59,126 bases of DNA, taken from an uncultured Collinsella sp. (lineage in GTDB: Bacteria; Actinomycetota; Coriobacteriia; Coriobacteriales; Coriobacteriaceae). The notes under the pieces were generated by a model that did no database searches, was not told where the DNA came from, and saw nothing but the letters and a program-made list of their open reading frames with translations. Below are positions 44,251-53,377 of the stretch, piece after piece. The position numbers and the translations under genes are program-made. Every line of letters starts with the position of its first letter. Positions within the stretch are counted from its first letter, which is position 1. The stretch lies in contig CAUFMB010000007.1 of NCBI GenBank assembly GCA_959026535.1, positions 1-59,126 on the forward strand. The letters run 5' to 3'.

Positions 44251-44421
44251 CTAATTTGCAAAGAAGTGACGCACCATGCACTTGGCGCCCAACGTCTCCC
44301 TCCGGATGTTGCCCTGCGAACCATCGATCCAGGCCTTCAGGCTCATAGGAACGTCCTCGACCCTTACAGCATCGAACTCGGGCGCGAGGGCAAGCAAAGC
44401 ATGCGCGATAGCATTGAACAT
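44251..44421 (-). CDS. Small unknown protein between argG and argH (56 aa)
   Basis: The ORF starts at an ATG 8 nt after GAGGAG and runs 56 codons to a TAG at 44251. It begins MFNAIAHALLALAPEFDAVR and ends GAKCMVRHFFAN. The composition is mixed and protein-like, and there is no membrane segment. It lies downstream of the argG terminator hairpin and 118 bp before argH. I do not recognise a family; it may be a conserved small protein or a leader for argH. Confidence 0.5.
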   Translation of the reverse strand: MFNAIAHALLALAPEFDAVRVEDVPMSLKAWIDGSQGNIRRETLGAKCMVRHFFAN

Positions 44422-44471
44422 AATGGATACTCCTCATATATATAGGCACAGAGCCGCCAAATTGATAGAAG

Positions 44472-44501
44472 GAGCCCCGCCGGACAACCCCGGCGGGGCT
44501 C
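44472..44501 (-). terminator. GC hairpin between argG and the small ORF
   Basis: A perfect 12-bp stem GAGCCCCGCCGG / CCGGCGGGGCTC with a 6-nt loop. The minus-strand tail is CTTCTATCAATTT, so it may only partly terminate, allowing some read-through to argH. Confidence 0.65.
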
Positions 44502-44654
44502 GGACTCAGCCGCAGACGCGGCATCATATATGCGGGCGGAACGTAGGGGCCACCGATGTTAAGAAGTGTCAGCAAGCATAACGAAAGGTAGGGACCCCGT
44601 GCGCCCGTTATGTATCACGCGGATGGGCCGCGCGGATACCAAGGGAAGGAGGCG

Positions 44655-45881
44655 CTAGGCCTGGGCAGCAGCAGAGCTGGGGCCCTGGACCTTTGCCCAC
44701 GTCTTGAGCGACAGCGTATCGATCTCGATAAAGCCGGCGCTGGCCTTCTCGTCAAACGTGGTGTCGCGGTCGTAGGTAGCCAGGCCGTAGTCGTAGAGGC
44801 TGAAGGGACTCTTGCGGCCGACGACATGGCAGTTGCCCTTAAAGAACTTCAGACGGACAGTGCCGGTCACGAACTTCTGGGTATCGGCCATAAAGGCGTC
44901 GAGCGCGTTCTTGAGCGGGCTGTACCACTGGCCGTTGTACACGGCGGTGGCCCAATCCTGCTCGAGCTTGATCTTGGTCTTGAGCAGGTCGCCCTCGACG
45001 CAGATGTCCTCGAGCGCCTTGTGGGCGGTGATGAGCGTCAGGGCGCCGGGAACCTCATAGCACTCGCGGCTCTTGAGGCCCACCAGACGATCCTCGACCA
45101 GGTCAAGACGGCCAAAGCCGTTGTCGCCCGAAATCTTGTTGAGGGCGATGACGATCTCGGAGAGCTTCATCTTCTTGCCGTCGACGGCGACAGGCTTGCC
45201 GGCCTCAAACTCGATCTCGGTATAGGTCGGGGTGTCAGGCGTGTCCTCGGGGTTCTTGGTCATAACCCAAGCGTCATCGAGCGGCTCATTCCAAGGGTCC
45301 TCCAGGTGACCGCACTCGATGGCGCGACCCCACAGGTTGTCGTCGATGGAGTAGGGGTTGTCGTTGGCACCCTCGGGAACCGGCACGTTGTGGGCGTGGG
45401 CATAGGCGACCTCGTCGGGACGGCACTTCAGGTCCCACTCGCGAACCGGGGCGATAACCTTGAGCTCGGGGTCGAGGGCCTTGACGGCGGCCTCAAAACG
45501 GACCTGATCGTTACCTTTGCCAGTGCAGCCGTGGGCGACGTAGGTCGCGCCAAACTCGTGGGCGACCTCAACAAGCTTCTTGGCAAGCAGCGGGCGAGAC
45601 AGGGCGGAGAGCAGCGGATACTTATTCTCGTACATGGAGTTTGCGGCGATGGCTTTGGTCAGGAACTCATCGGAGAACTCGTCGCGCAGGTCGAGCACCT
45701 GGCAATCGAGAACGCCCAGGTCGAGCGCCTTCTGCTTCTTGGCATCCAGTCCGGTCTCTTCCTGGCCCACGTTGCCGCAGACGCAAACGACATCGAGATT
45801 CTTCTCGTCCTGGAGCCACTTGACACATACGGATGTATCAAGACCACCGGAATATGCGAGAACGACTTTTTCCTTGCTCAT
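44655..45881 (-). CDS. argG: Argininosuccinate synthase
   Basis: The 408-residue enzyme has the ATP loop VVLAYSGGLDTSVCVKWL (PP-loop), GCTGKGNDQVRFE and the citrulline-binding YSIDDNLWGRAIECG segment. It joins citrulline and aspartate. The ATG at 45881 with AAAGGA upstream is used; 17 extra upstream codons are open but unlikely. A leader ORF rich in arginine codons precedes it, suggesting attenuation by arginine. Confidence 0.96.
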   Translation of the reverse strand: MSKEKVVLAYSGGLDTSVCVKWLQDEKNLDVVCVCGNVGQEETGLDAKKQKALDLGVLDCQVLDLRDEFSDEFLTKAIAANSMYENKYPLLSALSRPLLAKKLVEVAHEFGATYVAHGCTGKGNDQVRFEAAVKALDPELKVIAPVREWDLKCRPDEVAYAHAHNVPVPEGANDNPYSIDDNLWGRAIECGHLEDPWNEPLDDAWVMTKNPEDTPDTPTYTEIEFEAGKPVAVDGKKMKLSEIVIALNKISGDNGFGRLDLVEDRLVGLKSRECYEVPGALTLITAHKALEDICVEGDLLKTKIKLEQDWATAVYNGQWYSPLKNALDAFMADTQKFVTGTVRLKFFKGNCHVVGRKSPFSLYDYGLATYDRDTTFDEKASAGFIEIDTLSLKTWAKVQGPSSAAAQA

Positions 45882-45973
45882 GGCTGTTTCCTTTCGCCCT
45901 TGGTAGCTAGTTAGAACATCGGTCAGTTGCAAGTCATTTCAAGGTCATATACCGTGCAATATCAGGTTAAATA

Positions 45974-46022
45974 GCAAAAATCAGCACATACATGCCCTAG
46001 AAACATGCAGCAATGTCGTGCT
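45974..46022 (-). terminator. Candidate attenuator terminator upstream of argG
   Basis: On the minus strand AGCAC, a 30-nt interior with CATG/CATG pairing, and GTGCT are followed by GATTTTTGC. The stem is modest. Its place between the Arg-rich leader ORF and argG is what an attenuator would need. Confidence 0.45.
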
Positions 46023-46086
46023 AAAACCCAACGACCTCAAAATGACTCTGTTGAGGCAATTCGCCCCATGCGGACAGAGACGATTG

Positions 46087-46161
46087 TTATCGTCGTCGGG
46101 AAATTGCGCGCTGGCGTCGGATGGCATTGTCTGCAGTGGTGATGATCTTTACGAACTGCAT
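46087..46161 (-). CDS. Arginine-rich leader peptide of argG (24 aa)
   Basis: The ATG at 46161 is 6 nt after AAAGGAG. The 24-codon ORF contains six arginine codons, clustered at the end: CGA CGC CAG CGC, then CGA CGA CGA directly before the TAA. The last codons and stop can pair with the sequence after them (GACGAT-AACA-ATCGTC). This is the layout of ribosome-mediated attenuation leaders, here sensing Arg-tRNA before an arginine biosynthesis gene. Confidence 0.6.
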   Translation of the reverse strand: MQFVKIITTADNAIRRQRAISRRR

Positions 46162-46435
46162 CTGCCTCTCCTTTCACGTATCGCCGGGCGCAATTCAAAT
46201 ATCGTAAACGGTACCTTTTACTCGGTAAGCGGTTGTTTTTCCGTCTCCGTTTTCGATGGTCGCTATATTACGCTAAAGTGCCCGCAGCACAAGCGACAAA
46301 TTCAAATTTCTGAAAAGTTTTTTCATTAGTTTGTGAATTGCAGTGCAAATACGCACCATTCCTGCGAAAATACGCTCGACTACTAGTTGATGGTTATAAC
46401 GTCTGAAACAATCTCGAAACGAAAGGCGCATTTTT
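46162..46435. other. AT-rich divergent region between argG leader and HAD gene
   Basis: Lower GC than surroundings. It should hold promoters for the argG leader transcript (minus) and the HAD gene (plus). TACGAT near 46201 on the minus strand is a weak candidate -10. No clear ArgR box (TGAAT-N-ATTCA type) is seen. Confidence 0.35.
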
Positions 46436-47263
46436 ATGCAAACTTACGAATCGGACGCCAACATCGGCAACATTAAGATTCTCGCCGTCGATATGGACAA
46501 GACGCTGCTGACCGACGAGCGTGTGCTGCCCCAGGGTCTTGATGAGCGCCTGGACAAGCTCGCCGACGCCGGCATCGTATTCTGCCCCGCCAGCGGACGT
46601 CCCGCCCCCAAGCTCGAGGAGATGTTCGAGGACATCAAGAACCGCCTCGCCTTTTGTCCCGACAACGGAGCTTGCGTGATCTATCGCGGCAGCTATATCT
46701 ATAAAAGCAATATTGACGTGGAGCTGTATCAGCAGGTCTTGAACCGTGCCTCGGAGGATCCTCGCGCTGTCCCCGTCCTGTGCTGCTTCGACGAGTTCTA
46801 CGTGCTTGCCCGCGACCATCAATACCACGACGAGATCAGCGTCTACTACAACACAATCAACTACGTAGACAGCTTTGAGGGCATTGATTTCGAGTCCAAC
46901 AAGATTTCGGTCTTCTTCCCCGGCTACGACGCCGAGCCCGCTTTCCGCGAGACCTATAGCCCCGAGTTCTCGGACAAACTCTACGTCACCAACGCTGGGC
47001 GCGAGTGGATCGACTTTATGAACCTGGGCGTCGACAAGGGCGCCGGCGTCGCTCACCTGTGCGAGCACCTGGGCATCGATATTGCCGATGCTGCCGCCGT
47101 GGGCGATACCTACAACGACATCCCCATGCTGGAGCGCGTCGGGCATAGCTTTATCGTGGACAATGCCGAGGAGCACATGAACGCGCACGCCAAGTGGCGC
47201 ATTCCGAGCAACAACGACGGGGGCGTACTGACGCTCATCGACGCTATCTTGGCGGCCCGGTAG
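46436..47263 (+). CDS. Cof-type HAD hydrolase
   Basis: The 275-residue protein has motif I ILAVDMDKTLLTDERVLP, motif II-like CPASGRP, a C2 cap domain, and motifs III/IV in NLGVDKGAGVAHLCEHLG and AAAVGDTYNDIPMLERVG. It is probably a sugar-phosphate or cofactor phosphatase of the Cof/YkrA type. GAAAGG precedes the ATG. It is a single gene, with a large palindrome starting 10 bp after its stop. Confidence 0.9.
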   Translation: MQTYESDANIGNIKILAVDMDKTLLTDERVLPQGLDERLDKLADAGIVFCPASGRPAPKLEEMFEDIKNRLAFCPDNGACVIYRGSYIYKSNIDVELYQQVLNRASEDPRAVPVLCCFDEFYVLARDHQYHDEISVYYNTINYVDSFEGIDFESNKISVFFPGYDAEPAFRETYSPEFSDKLYVTNAGREWIDFMNLGVDKGAGVAHLCEHLGIDIADAAAVGDTYNDIPMLERVGHSFIVDNAEEHMNAHAKWRIPSNNDGGVLTLIDAILAAR

Positions 47264-47273
47264 CCGTCCCATC

Positions 47274-47402
47274 GGGCCTGGCCGGGCGGCACAGGATAAC
47301 TTTTCGCTCGGTCAGGTCCTGCGCAAGACGAAAGCCACATTAAGTGGCTTTCTTTGCGTGCGGAATCTACGAAAAGTTAACCTGTGCCGCCCGGCCAGGC
47401 CC
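47274..47402. repeat. 129-bp nested palindrome after the HAD gene
   Basis: 33-bp arms (47274-47306 and 47370-47402) differ at one base. Their sequence starts GGGCCTGGCCGGGCGGCACA. Inside lies a second hairpin, GAAAGCCAC-ATTAA-GTGGCTTTC (about 47330-47352). The structure could fold as a long hairpin or a cruciform. It may terminate transcription, or be an immobile palindromic element; nothing similar is in the rest of the window. Confidence 0.75.
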
Positions 47403-47472
47403 TAGGTTTACTTGTTTGCCGCCTAGATGGCGTCTTGAGTGTCTAGATACTTAGGCTGAATTTAATTGAACG

Positions 47473-47505
47473 AAGGGGGGCTCCTTGTTGGCAAGGAGCC
47501 CCCTT
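47473..47505 (-). terminator. Terminator after polA
   Basis: The GC-rich stem AAGGGGGGCTCCTTG with CAAGGAGCCCCCTT lies 35 bp past the polA stop. The minus-strand tail CGTTCAATTAAA is only moderately U-rich. Confidence 0.7.
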
Positions 47506-47539
47506 CTGGTTTGGTTACTTTAGGGTTGTGGGCACTTCC

Positions 47540-50290
47540 CTATTTGGCGTCGGCCCAGGTTATGCCGGTGCTGGCTTCGGCGATTAGGGGGACGCGGAGG
47601 TCTACTACGTGCTCCATGACGTCGCGGACCATGGTGGTTAGGCGCTCGACTTCGTCGATGGGGCACTCAAAGTCCAGTTCGTCGTGCACTTGCAGGATCA
47701 TGTGGGCGGCAAAGCCTTCCTCTTCCAGGCGGCGGCTTACGCGGGCCATCGCGATCTTGATGATGTCGGCGGCGGTTCCCTGCATGGGATGGTTCATGGC
47801 CGTGCGCTCGCCAAAGCCGCGGAGTTGCGGGTTTTTGGCCTTGAGCTCCGGAATATGACGACGGCGGCCGTACATGGTCTCGGCGTAGCCCGTCTGCTTG
47901 GCGCGTGCCACCACGTTGTCGAGGAACGTGCGCACGCCCGGGTAGGCCTCGTAGTAGCGGTCGATCATGTCGCGTGCCTCGGCCATCGAGATATGCAGCG
48001 ACTGCGACAGGCCGTAGGCCTGCTGGCCATACACGATGCCAAAGTTCACGGCCTTGGCGCGACTGCGCAGGTCGGGCGTTACCTCGGACACCGGCACACC
48101 GAACACGCGCGCCGCCGTCTCGGCATGGAAGTCCTCGCCCTCGTTAAAGGCGCGCACCAAGTGCTCGTCACCTGAGAGATGCGCCAGCAGACGCAGCTCG
48201 ATCTGCGAGTAGTCCACCGCCAAAAAGACGCTTCCCTCGCCTGCCGAAAACGCCGTCTTGACGGTACGACCCAGCTCCGAGCGCGTCGGGATGTTCTGCA
48301 GGTTCGGGTCGCTCGAGGACAGACGCCCCGTTGCCGTGATGGTCTGGTTGTACGTAGTGTGTACGCGACCGTCACCACGGCGTAGCGGGCCCAGCGTGTC
48401 CAGATAGGTGGACTTGATCTTAGACTTCTCACGCCAGTCCAAGATCAGACGCACGATTTCGTGGTCACGCGCAAGGTCGCTCAGCACCTTGGCGTTGGTC
48501 GAATAATAGCCGCGCTTAGTCTTCTTGAGGCCCTTGGTCGGAAGCCCCATCACATCAAAGAGCACGTGCGACAGCTGCATGGGACTGCCAATATTAAAGG
48601 TCTCGTCACCCGCCAGGTCGCGAATACTGCGCTCAACCTCGGTAATCTGGGTCGCCAGACCCTCGGACAGACTGTGCAGACGGTCGGGGTCCACGAGCAT
48701 GCCCGCGCGCTCCATCTTGGCAAGTACCGGAACGAGCGGCATCTCGATGCCATCGAACACGTTGGCGGCATTCTCACGGGCCATGCACTCGCGCAACGGT
48801 GCCACGAGCGCCAGCGTCAGAGCCGCAGTACGGGCGGCAGGCGCCGGAGCGTCCTCACCGGCACCCTCTGCGCCGCGCGCCGCAGGCAGCGCCATCTGCA
48901 GATACGTATCGGCAAGATATGCCTCATCGAACTCGGAGCGATCGGAATCCAGCAGATAGGCAGCGACCACGGTATCGAAGATACGCGTGGAATCGGTAGC
49001 GAGCGGATCCATGAGCTCGGGCTCAGAAGAATCGACGGGCGAAAGCTCGTGCAACAGCGCCTTCATATCCGGGCTCGCCACGCGACCCTCCATAAACAGA
49101 CGCGCGAGCACGCCGGCAATCACGCCGTGAACGAAGTTGAAGCCCTCAACCTCAGCCGCCGCACAGCTGTCGCCCTCCTCGAGCGCGAACAGGCCCTTGG
49201 ACGTCGCCAACCACAGCGTGCGCGTCAGTCCAAAGAGCGCGCCCTCTTCCTTGTCGTCGTCCACCACGGCGGCGACCCACTCGCCGGCATCAATCGCGCG
49301 GGAGACCTCAGCCGCAACGGCACCAAGCGCGTCGGCATCGCCGGCGGCTGCGCGAACCATAGCAGGTATCTCAACCACACTGGAGGCAGCAGCAGCCCCG
49401 CCCTCGCCGCCGACCAGCGCCAAGAAACGGTTCTGCATGGCGGTGATACCAAGTGTGCCCAGCGCCGCGGACACTTCGTCGGCAGAAAACGCCGGGAAGG
49501 ACGTTTCGTCAAAGTCGAGCTCGACGGGCGCATCGGTGCGAATGGTTGCGACCTTGCGGCTCAGCAGCGCATCGTCGATGTGCGCACGCAGGTTCTCGCC
49601 CATCTTGCCCTTGACCTCGTCGGCATGCGCGATGACCTCGTCCAAGCTGCCGTACTGTGCGATGAGCGCGCTCGCCTTTTTGGGGCCGATGCCCGGTACG
49701 CCGGGAATGTTGTCCGACGTATCGCCCTTTAGACCGTAAAAATCGGGCACGAGCGCCGGCGTAATGCCGTGATACAGGTCGTCCACGCTCTCGGGCGTCA
49801 TGATCGCCACGTCGGACAGGCCCTTGCGGGTCGAGACCACGTTGACGTGCTCGGTCACGAGTTGATACATGTCGCGGTCGCCGGTCACCAGCAGCATGTC
49901 GCAGCCGGCCTCTTCACCCAGGCGCGCCATGGTTCCCAGGATATCGTCGCCTTCCCAGCCCTCGGACTGCAAAATCGGCACGTTGAGCGCGGTGAGCAGC
50001 TCCTTGATCATCGGAAACTGCGCATGCAGATCGGGGTCCATGGGCGGGCGTTGCGCCTTATACTGCGGCAGCATCTCCATGCGCACGCGCGGTTTGCCCT
50101 TGTCAAACGCCACGACCACACCGTCGGGGTTAAAGGCATCGATCATCTTGAGAAACATGTTCAGAAAGCCGAAGATCGCGTTGGTGGGGCGGCCGTCCGG
50201 CGCATTCATGGTGGGCGGCACGGCGTGGAAGGCGCGGTGCATGAGCGAGTTGCCGTCGATAACGGCAAAGGTGCGGCGCTTGTCAGACAT
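47540..50290 (-). CDS. polA: DNA polymerase I
   Basis: The 916-residue enzyme has an N-terminal 5'-3' exonuclease domain (LLVTGDRDMYQLV, GLKGDTSDNIPGVPGIGPKKA). A middle domain (about 330-530) follows with no clear 3'-5' exonuclease DEDD residues, so it is probably inactive as in many Gram-positives. The polymerase domain has motif A DYSQIELRLLAHLSGD, motif B RSRAKAVNFGIVYGQQ and motif C LQVHDELDFE. It acts in gap filling and primer removal. The ATG at 50290 with GAGG 8 nt upstream is used. Confidence 0.96.
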   Translation of the reverse strand: MSDKRRTFAVIDGNSLMHRAFHAVPPTMNAPDGRPTNAIFGFLNMFLKMIDAFNPDGVVVAFDKGKPRVRMEMLPQYKAQRPPMDPDLHAQFPMIKELLTALNVPILQSEGWEGDDILGTMARLGEEAGCDMLLVTGDRDMYQLVTEHVNVVSTRKGLSDVAIMTPESVDDLYHGITPALVPDFYGLKGDTSDNIPGVPGIGPKKASALIAQYGSLDEVIAHADEVKGKMGENLRAHIDDALLSRKVATIRTDAPVELDFDETSFPAFSADEVSAALGTLGITAMQNRFLALVGGEGGAAAASSVVEIPAMVRAAAGDADALGAVAAEVSRAIDAGEWVAAVVDDDKEEGALFGLTRTLWLATSKGLFALEEGDSCAAAEVEGFNFVHGVIAGVLARLFMEGRVASPDMKALLHELSPVDSSEPELMDPLATDSTRIFDTVVAAYLLDSDRSEFDEAYLADTYLQMALPAARGAEGAGEDAPAPAARTAALTLALVAPLRECMARENAANVFDGIEMPLVPVLAKMERAGMLVDPDRLHSLSEGLATQITEVERSIRDLAGDETFNIGSPMQLSHVLFDVMGLPTKGLKKTKRGYYSTNAKVLSDLARDHEIVRLILDWREKSKIKSTYLDTLGPLRRGDGRVHTTYNQTITATGRLSSSDPNLQNIPTRSELGRTVKTAFSAGEGSVFLAVDYSQIELRLLAHLSGDEHLVRAFNEGEDFHAETAARVFGVPVSEVTPDLRSRAKAVNFGIVYGQQAYGLSQSLHISMAEARDMIDRYYEAYPGVRTFLDNVVARAKQTGYAETMYGRRRHIPELKAKNPQLRGFGERTAMNHPMQGTAADIIKIAMARVSRRLEEEGFAAHMILQVHDELDFECPIDEVERLTTMVRDVMEHVVDLRVPLIAEASTGITWADAK

Positions 50291-50456
50291 ATTGAATACC
50301 TCGCTTTGGGCTGGGCACGGTTTGCTCACACCAGTTTACACGCTCCCCGCCCCGCGGCCACCGCACATCAGGCTTCCCTGCCGCCGCGGGCCCGCGCGTG
50401 ATACGATGGCTCACGGTACATCAACCAGCACGATCGATCCGAAAGGAGCCTGCGTC

Positions 50457-51854
50457 ATGGAGCGTCCCTGCGCATGGAAAAAGTACACGCCACAGCAAGT
50501 CGAGGAGCTCGAGGAGCTTTGCCGCGGCTATAAGCAGTTTTTGAGCGAGAACAAGACCGAGCGCCTGTGCGTCAAGACCGGCATCAAGATGGCCGAGGAG
50601 GCGGGATACGTCGACCTGGAGACCGTGATCGCCGAGGGCCGCGAGCTCAAGGCAGGCGACAAGGTGTACGCCGCCAACCACGGCAAGGACCTTATGCTCG
50701 TCAACCTGGGCACCGCCCCGCTCGAGCAGGGCTTTAACATCCTGGGCGCCCACGTGGACTCGCCGCGCCTGGACCTTAAGCAGAATCCCGCCTTCGAGGC
50801 CGGCGACATGGCCTACCTCGACACGCACTACTACGGCGGCGTCAAGAGCTACCACTGGGTAGCCTCCCCGCTCGCACTCGTGGGCGTCATCTGCAAAAAG
50901 GACGGTACCACCGTCGACATCAATATCGGCGACAAGGCGGACGACCCGGTCTTTACCATCTCCGACCTGCTGATCCACCTCTCGAGCGAGCAGATGTCCA
51001 AGCCTGCCAAGGACGCCGTCGATGCCGAGATCCTCGACGTGATCGTGGGCGGTCGTCCCGTCAAGTTCGATGGGGACGACAAGGACGCCCCCAAGGAGCC
51101 CGTCAAGCAGATGTTCCTGGACATCCTCAAGGAGCAGTACGACGTCGAGGAGGAGGACTTCCTCTCCGCCGAGATCGAGGTCGTGCCCGCCGGCCCCGCC
51201 CGCGACATGGGCCTCGACCGCTCCATGATTTTGGGCTATGGCCACGACGATCGCGTCTGCGCCTACCCCTCCATGCTCGCCCAGATCGACGTCGCCAACG
51301 TGGAGCGCACGAGCATCACGCTCATCGTCGACAAGGAGGAGATCGGCTCCGTGGGTGCCACCGGTATGACGAGCCGCTTCTTCGAGAACACCGTCGCCGA
51401 GATCATGACGCTCGCCGGCGAGGATAGCCCGCTGGCCCTGCGCCGCGCACTCGCCCGCAGCCGCATGCTCTCCTCCGACGTGTCCGCCGGCTTCGACCCG
51501 GGCTATGCCGGCAAGTTCGAGACCAAGAACGCGGCCTTTATGGGTCGCGGCCTGTGCTTTAACAAGTACACGGGCAGCCGCGGCAAGGGCGGCTCCAACG
51601 ACGCCGATGCCGAGTACGTGGCCCTCGTCCGCGACATCATGGACGAGGCCGGCGTGGACTTCCAGACCTGTGAGCTCGGTCGCGTCAACGCGGGCGGCGG
51701 CGGCACCATTGCCTACATCATGGCCAAGTATGGCATGAACGTCATCGACTCCGGCGTTGCCGTCCTGTCCATGCACGCCCTGTGGGAGGTCGCCAACAAG
51801 GCCGATATCTACGAGGCCTATCGCGGGTACAAAGCCTTCCTCGAGCGCGCCTAA
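50457..51854 (+). CDS. apeB: M18 family aminopeptidase
   Basis: The 465-residue metallopeptidase has the M18 zinc-binding histidine in NILGAHVDSPRLDLKQNP, DTHYYGGVKSYHW, and DKEEIGSVGATGM with the catalytic and metal-binding glutamates. It likely removes acidic or neutral N-terminal residues from peptides in the cytoplasm. AAAGGAG lies 8 nt before the ATG at 50457. The frame is open much further upstream, over polA on the other strand, which is only a GC shadow. It ends before a REP-like palindrome with a T-run. Confidence 0.92.
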   Translation: MERPCAWKKYTPQQVEELEELCRGYKQFLSENKTERLCVKTGIKMAEEAGYVDLETVIAEGRELKAGDKVYAANHGKDLMLVNLGTAPLEQGFNILGAHVDSPRLDLKQNPAFEAGDMAYLDTHYYGGVKSYHWVASPLALVGVICKKDGTTVDINIGDKADDPVFTISDLLIHLSSEQMSKPAKDAVDAEILDVIVGGRPVKFDGDDKDAPKEPVKQMFLDILKEQYDVEEEDFLSAEIEVVPAGPARDMGLDRSMILGYGHDDRVCAYPSMLAQIDVANVERTSITLIVDKEEIGSVGATGMTSRFFENTVAEIMTLAGEDSPLALRRALARSRMLSSDVSAGFDPGYAGKFETKNAAFMGRGLCFNKYTGSRGKGGSNDADAEYVALVRDIMDEAGVDFQTCELGRVNAGGGGTIAYIMAKYGMNVIDSGVAVLSMHALWEVANKADIYEAYRGYKAFLERA

Positions 51855-51893
51855 CCAACCCTTGTAAGGCGCACCAAACCAGCCCTTTATAAC

Positions 51894-51963
51894 TTGCGGT
51901 GGAATACGGACTAACCTGGCCTTCAACCGGCTCGCGCAGACCGTATTCCGCCGCGACTTTTTT
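51894..51963 (+). repeat. REP-like palindrome acting as terminator (copy 2)
   Basis: Arms TTGCGGTGGAATACGGACT (51894-51912) and AGACCGTATTCCGCCGCGA (51938-51956) pair with one mismatch and two G-T pairs, and a TTTTTT run follows on the plus strand. The arm resembles that of the palindrome at 30965. Confidence 0.75.
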
Positions 51964-51978
51964 GGCAGAGGAGAGTTC

Positions 51979-52788
51979 ATGCTCCAGGTCATCGTTTCAC
52001 CCGCCAAGCAAATGCGCGCGGCACAAGATGCTTTTGAAGTTCAGGGGATTCCGCCCTTTGCGCGCGAGACCGCTCAGCTGCACCATGCGCTCTTGGACAT
52101 CGAACGAACCGAAGGCGACAGCGGCCTACAAGCTCTGTGGAACGTCAGCGACAAGCTGCTGGCCCCTTGTCTCGACATTTTGCATGAGTTCGAGCCCATC
52201 TTGGGGAACGGCGATCTCGACAATCCCGCACTCGCCCGTCACCTCTCCCCCGCCATCATGTCCTATCACGGCATTCAGTACCAGAGCATGGCACCCGAGG
52301 TGATGGATTCAGTGCAGCTCGCATGGCTGCAAGACCATCTGTGGATCCTCTCCGGCCTCTACGGGTGCGTTCGTCCCTTCCATGCCGTCGAACCGTATCG
52401 ACTGGAGATGGGCGCGAAGCTCGCCGTTGACGATGCCCAAGACCTCTACGCGTTTTGGAGCGACAAGCTCGCGCGGGCTATCGCCCCGGCAGGCTCAAAC
52501 ACCACGATCGTCAATCTCGCCAGCGTAGAGTATGCCAAAACCGTTCTGCCCCACCTCGCGGACGACGCCATGGCCGTCACATGCCTTTTTGGCGAGGGTA
52601 TCCGCAACGGCAAGCCCATCCAGCGCTCGACCGCCAGCAAAAAGGCGCGCGGCTCCATGGTACGGTGGATGGCAGAAAACAAGCTCGAGGATGCAAGCGA
52701 ACTTACCGCATTCAACATCGGCTATCGGCACATCCCCGAGCTTTCAGACAAAAACACCCTGGCATTCATGAACGCGCAGGCACAATAG
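51979..52788 (+). CDS. yaaA: Peroxide stress protein YaaA family (DUF328)
   Basis: The 269-residue protein has the family start MLQVIVSPAKQMR, LYGCVRPFHAVEPYRLEMG, LASVEYAKTV, and the C-terminal SKKARGSMVRWMAENKLED segment. In E. coli YaaA lowers intracellular iron-driven damage during H2O2 stress and binds DNA. GAGGAG lies 4 nt before the ATG. It is a single gene between the M18 aminopeptidase and a convergent membrane protein. Confidence 0.92.
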   Translation: MLQVIVSPAKQMRAAQDAFEVQGIPPFARETAQLHHALLDIERTEGDSGLQALWNVSDKLLAPCLDILHEFEPILGNGDLDNPALARHLSPAIMSYHGIQYQSMAPEVMDSVQLAWLQDHLWILSGLYGCVRPFHAVEPYRLEMGAKLAVDDAQDLYAFWSDKLARAIAPAGSNTTIVNLASVEYAKTVLPHLADDAMAVTCLFGEGIRNGKPIQRSTASKKARGSMVRWMAENKLEDASELTAFNIGYRHIPELSDKNTLAFMNAQAQ

Positions 52789-52811
52789 GCCCGCCGTTTC
52801 CAAACGCCCCG

Positions 52812-53327
52812 TTACTCCGCCAAGCCATCGGCCTTTGCAATCTCGCTCGTTGAGCCATCTTGGTAGGTAACCTTAACGCGCTCTACGTCGGATACCGTAA
52901 CGCCCGACGGAGGTTCCAGACGCCACTCCGTCAGAGCGATATCCATGGTCGTGGGCACATCGCCCTGATCTTTGAGCTCCACCGTCAGTGTTTTGAGCGC
53001 CTCATCAAACGTCACGCGTTCGATTTCCTCGCCCGGAATAGACCCGCCGCTCAGCTGCAATTGCACAAACTCGTCGCGCAGATACCAGTAGTCGCCCGGC
53101 GCGGCCACCGTGTTACCGCCAGTGACCTTCACCGTCATGATCGGCAGGGCATCGTCGGCCTCAAACTCCCATGCAGCGCCGCCGCGACCACCAAACGTCC
53201 AGATACAAAAGGCAATCACCAGCACGGCAAGCACCGCAAAACCAATCACGACAAGACCATGGTGCGCACGGCTTTCCTCGGCCGATACATCCCATTGCGT
53301 CTCTCGATATAGATGCTTGTCTTCCAT
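52812..53327 (-). CDS. Membrane-anchored unknown protein (171 aa)
   Basis: A short cytoplasmic start (MEDKHLYRETQWDVSAEESR) is followed by one hydrophobic helix at about 25-47 and then a 120-residue domain predicted outside, rich in beta-type alternation (VKVTGGNTVAAPGDYWYLRDEFVQLQLSG). GGGAGG lies 5 nt before the ATG at 53327. I recognise no family. Its start is only 70 bp from the thiC riboswitch, in the opposite direction. Confidence 0.8.
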   Translation of the reverse strand: MEDKHLYRETQWDVSAEESRAHHGLVVIGFAVLAVLVIAFCIWTFGGRGGAAWEFEADDALPIMTVKVTGGNTVAAPGDYWYLRDEFVQLQLSGGSIPGEEIERVTFDEALKTLTVELKDQGDVPTTMDIALTEWRLEPPSGVTVSDVERVKVTYQDGSTSEIAKADGLAE

Positions 53328-53377
53328 GTTCGCCTCCCCACAGGCACGCTCGTTGGCCCAATCGTACCCATTCAGGC

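Noticed and set aside
46018..46329. A 103-codon plus-strand ORF in the argG upstream region
   Set aside because: It has no ribosome site, lies opposite the well-initiated Arg-rich leader ORF, and its sequence looks random.
45882..46435. ArgR operators upstream of argG
   Set aside because: No pair of TGAAT/ATTCA-type boxes with proper spacing was found; the leader ORF is a better explanation for control.
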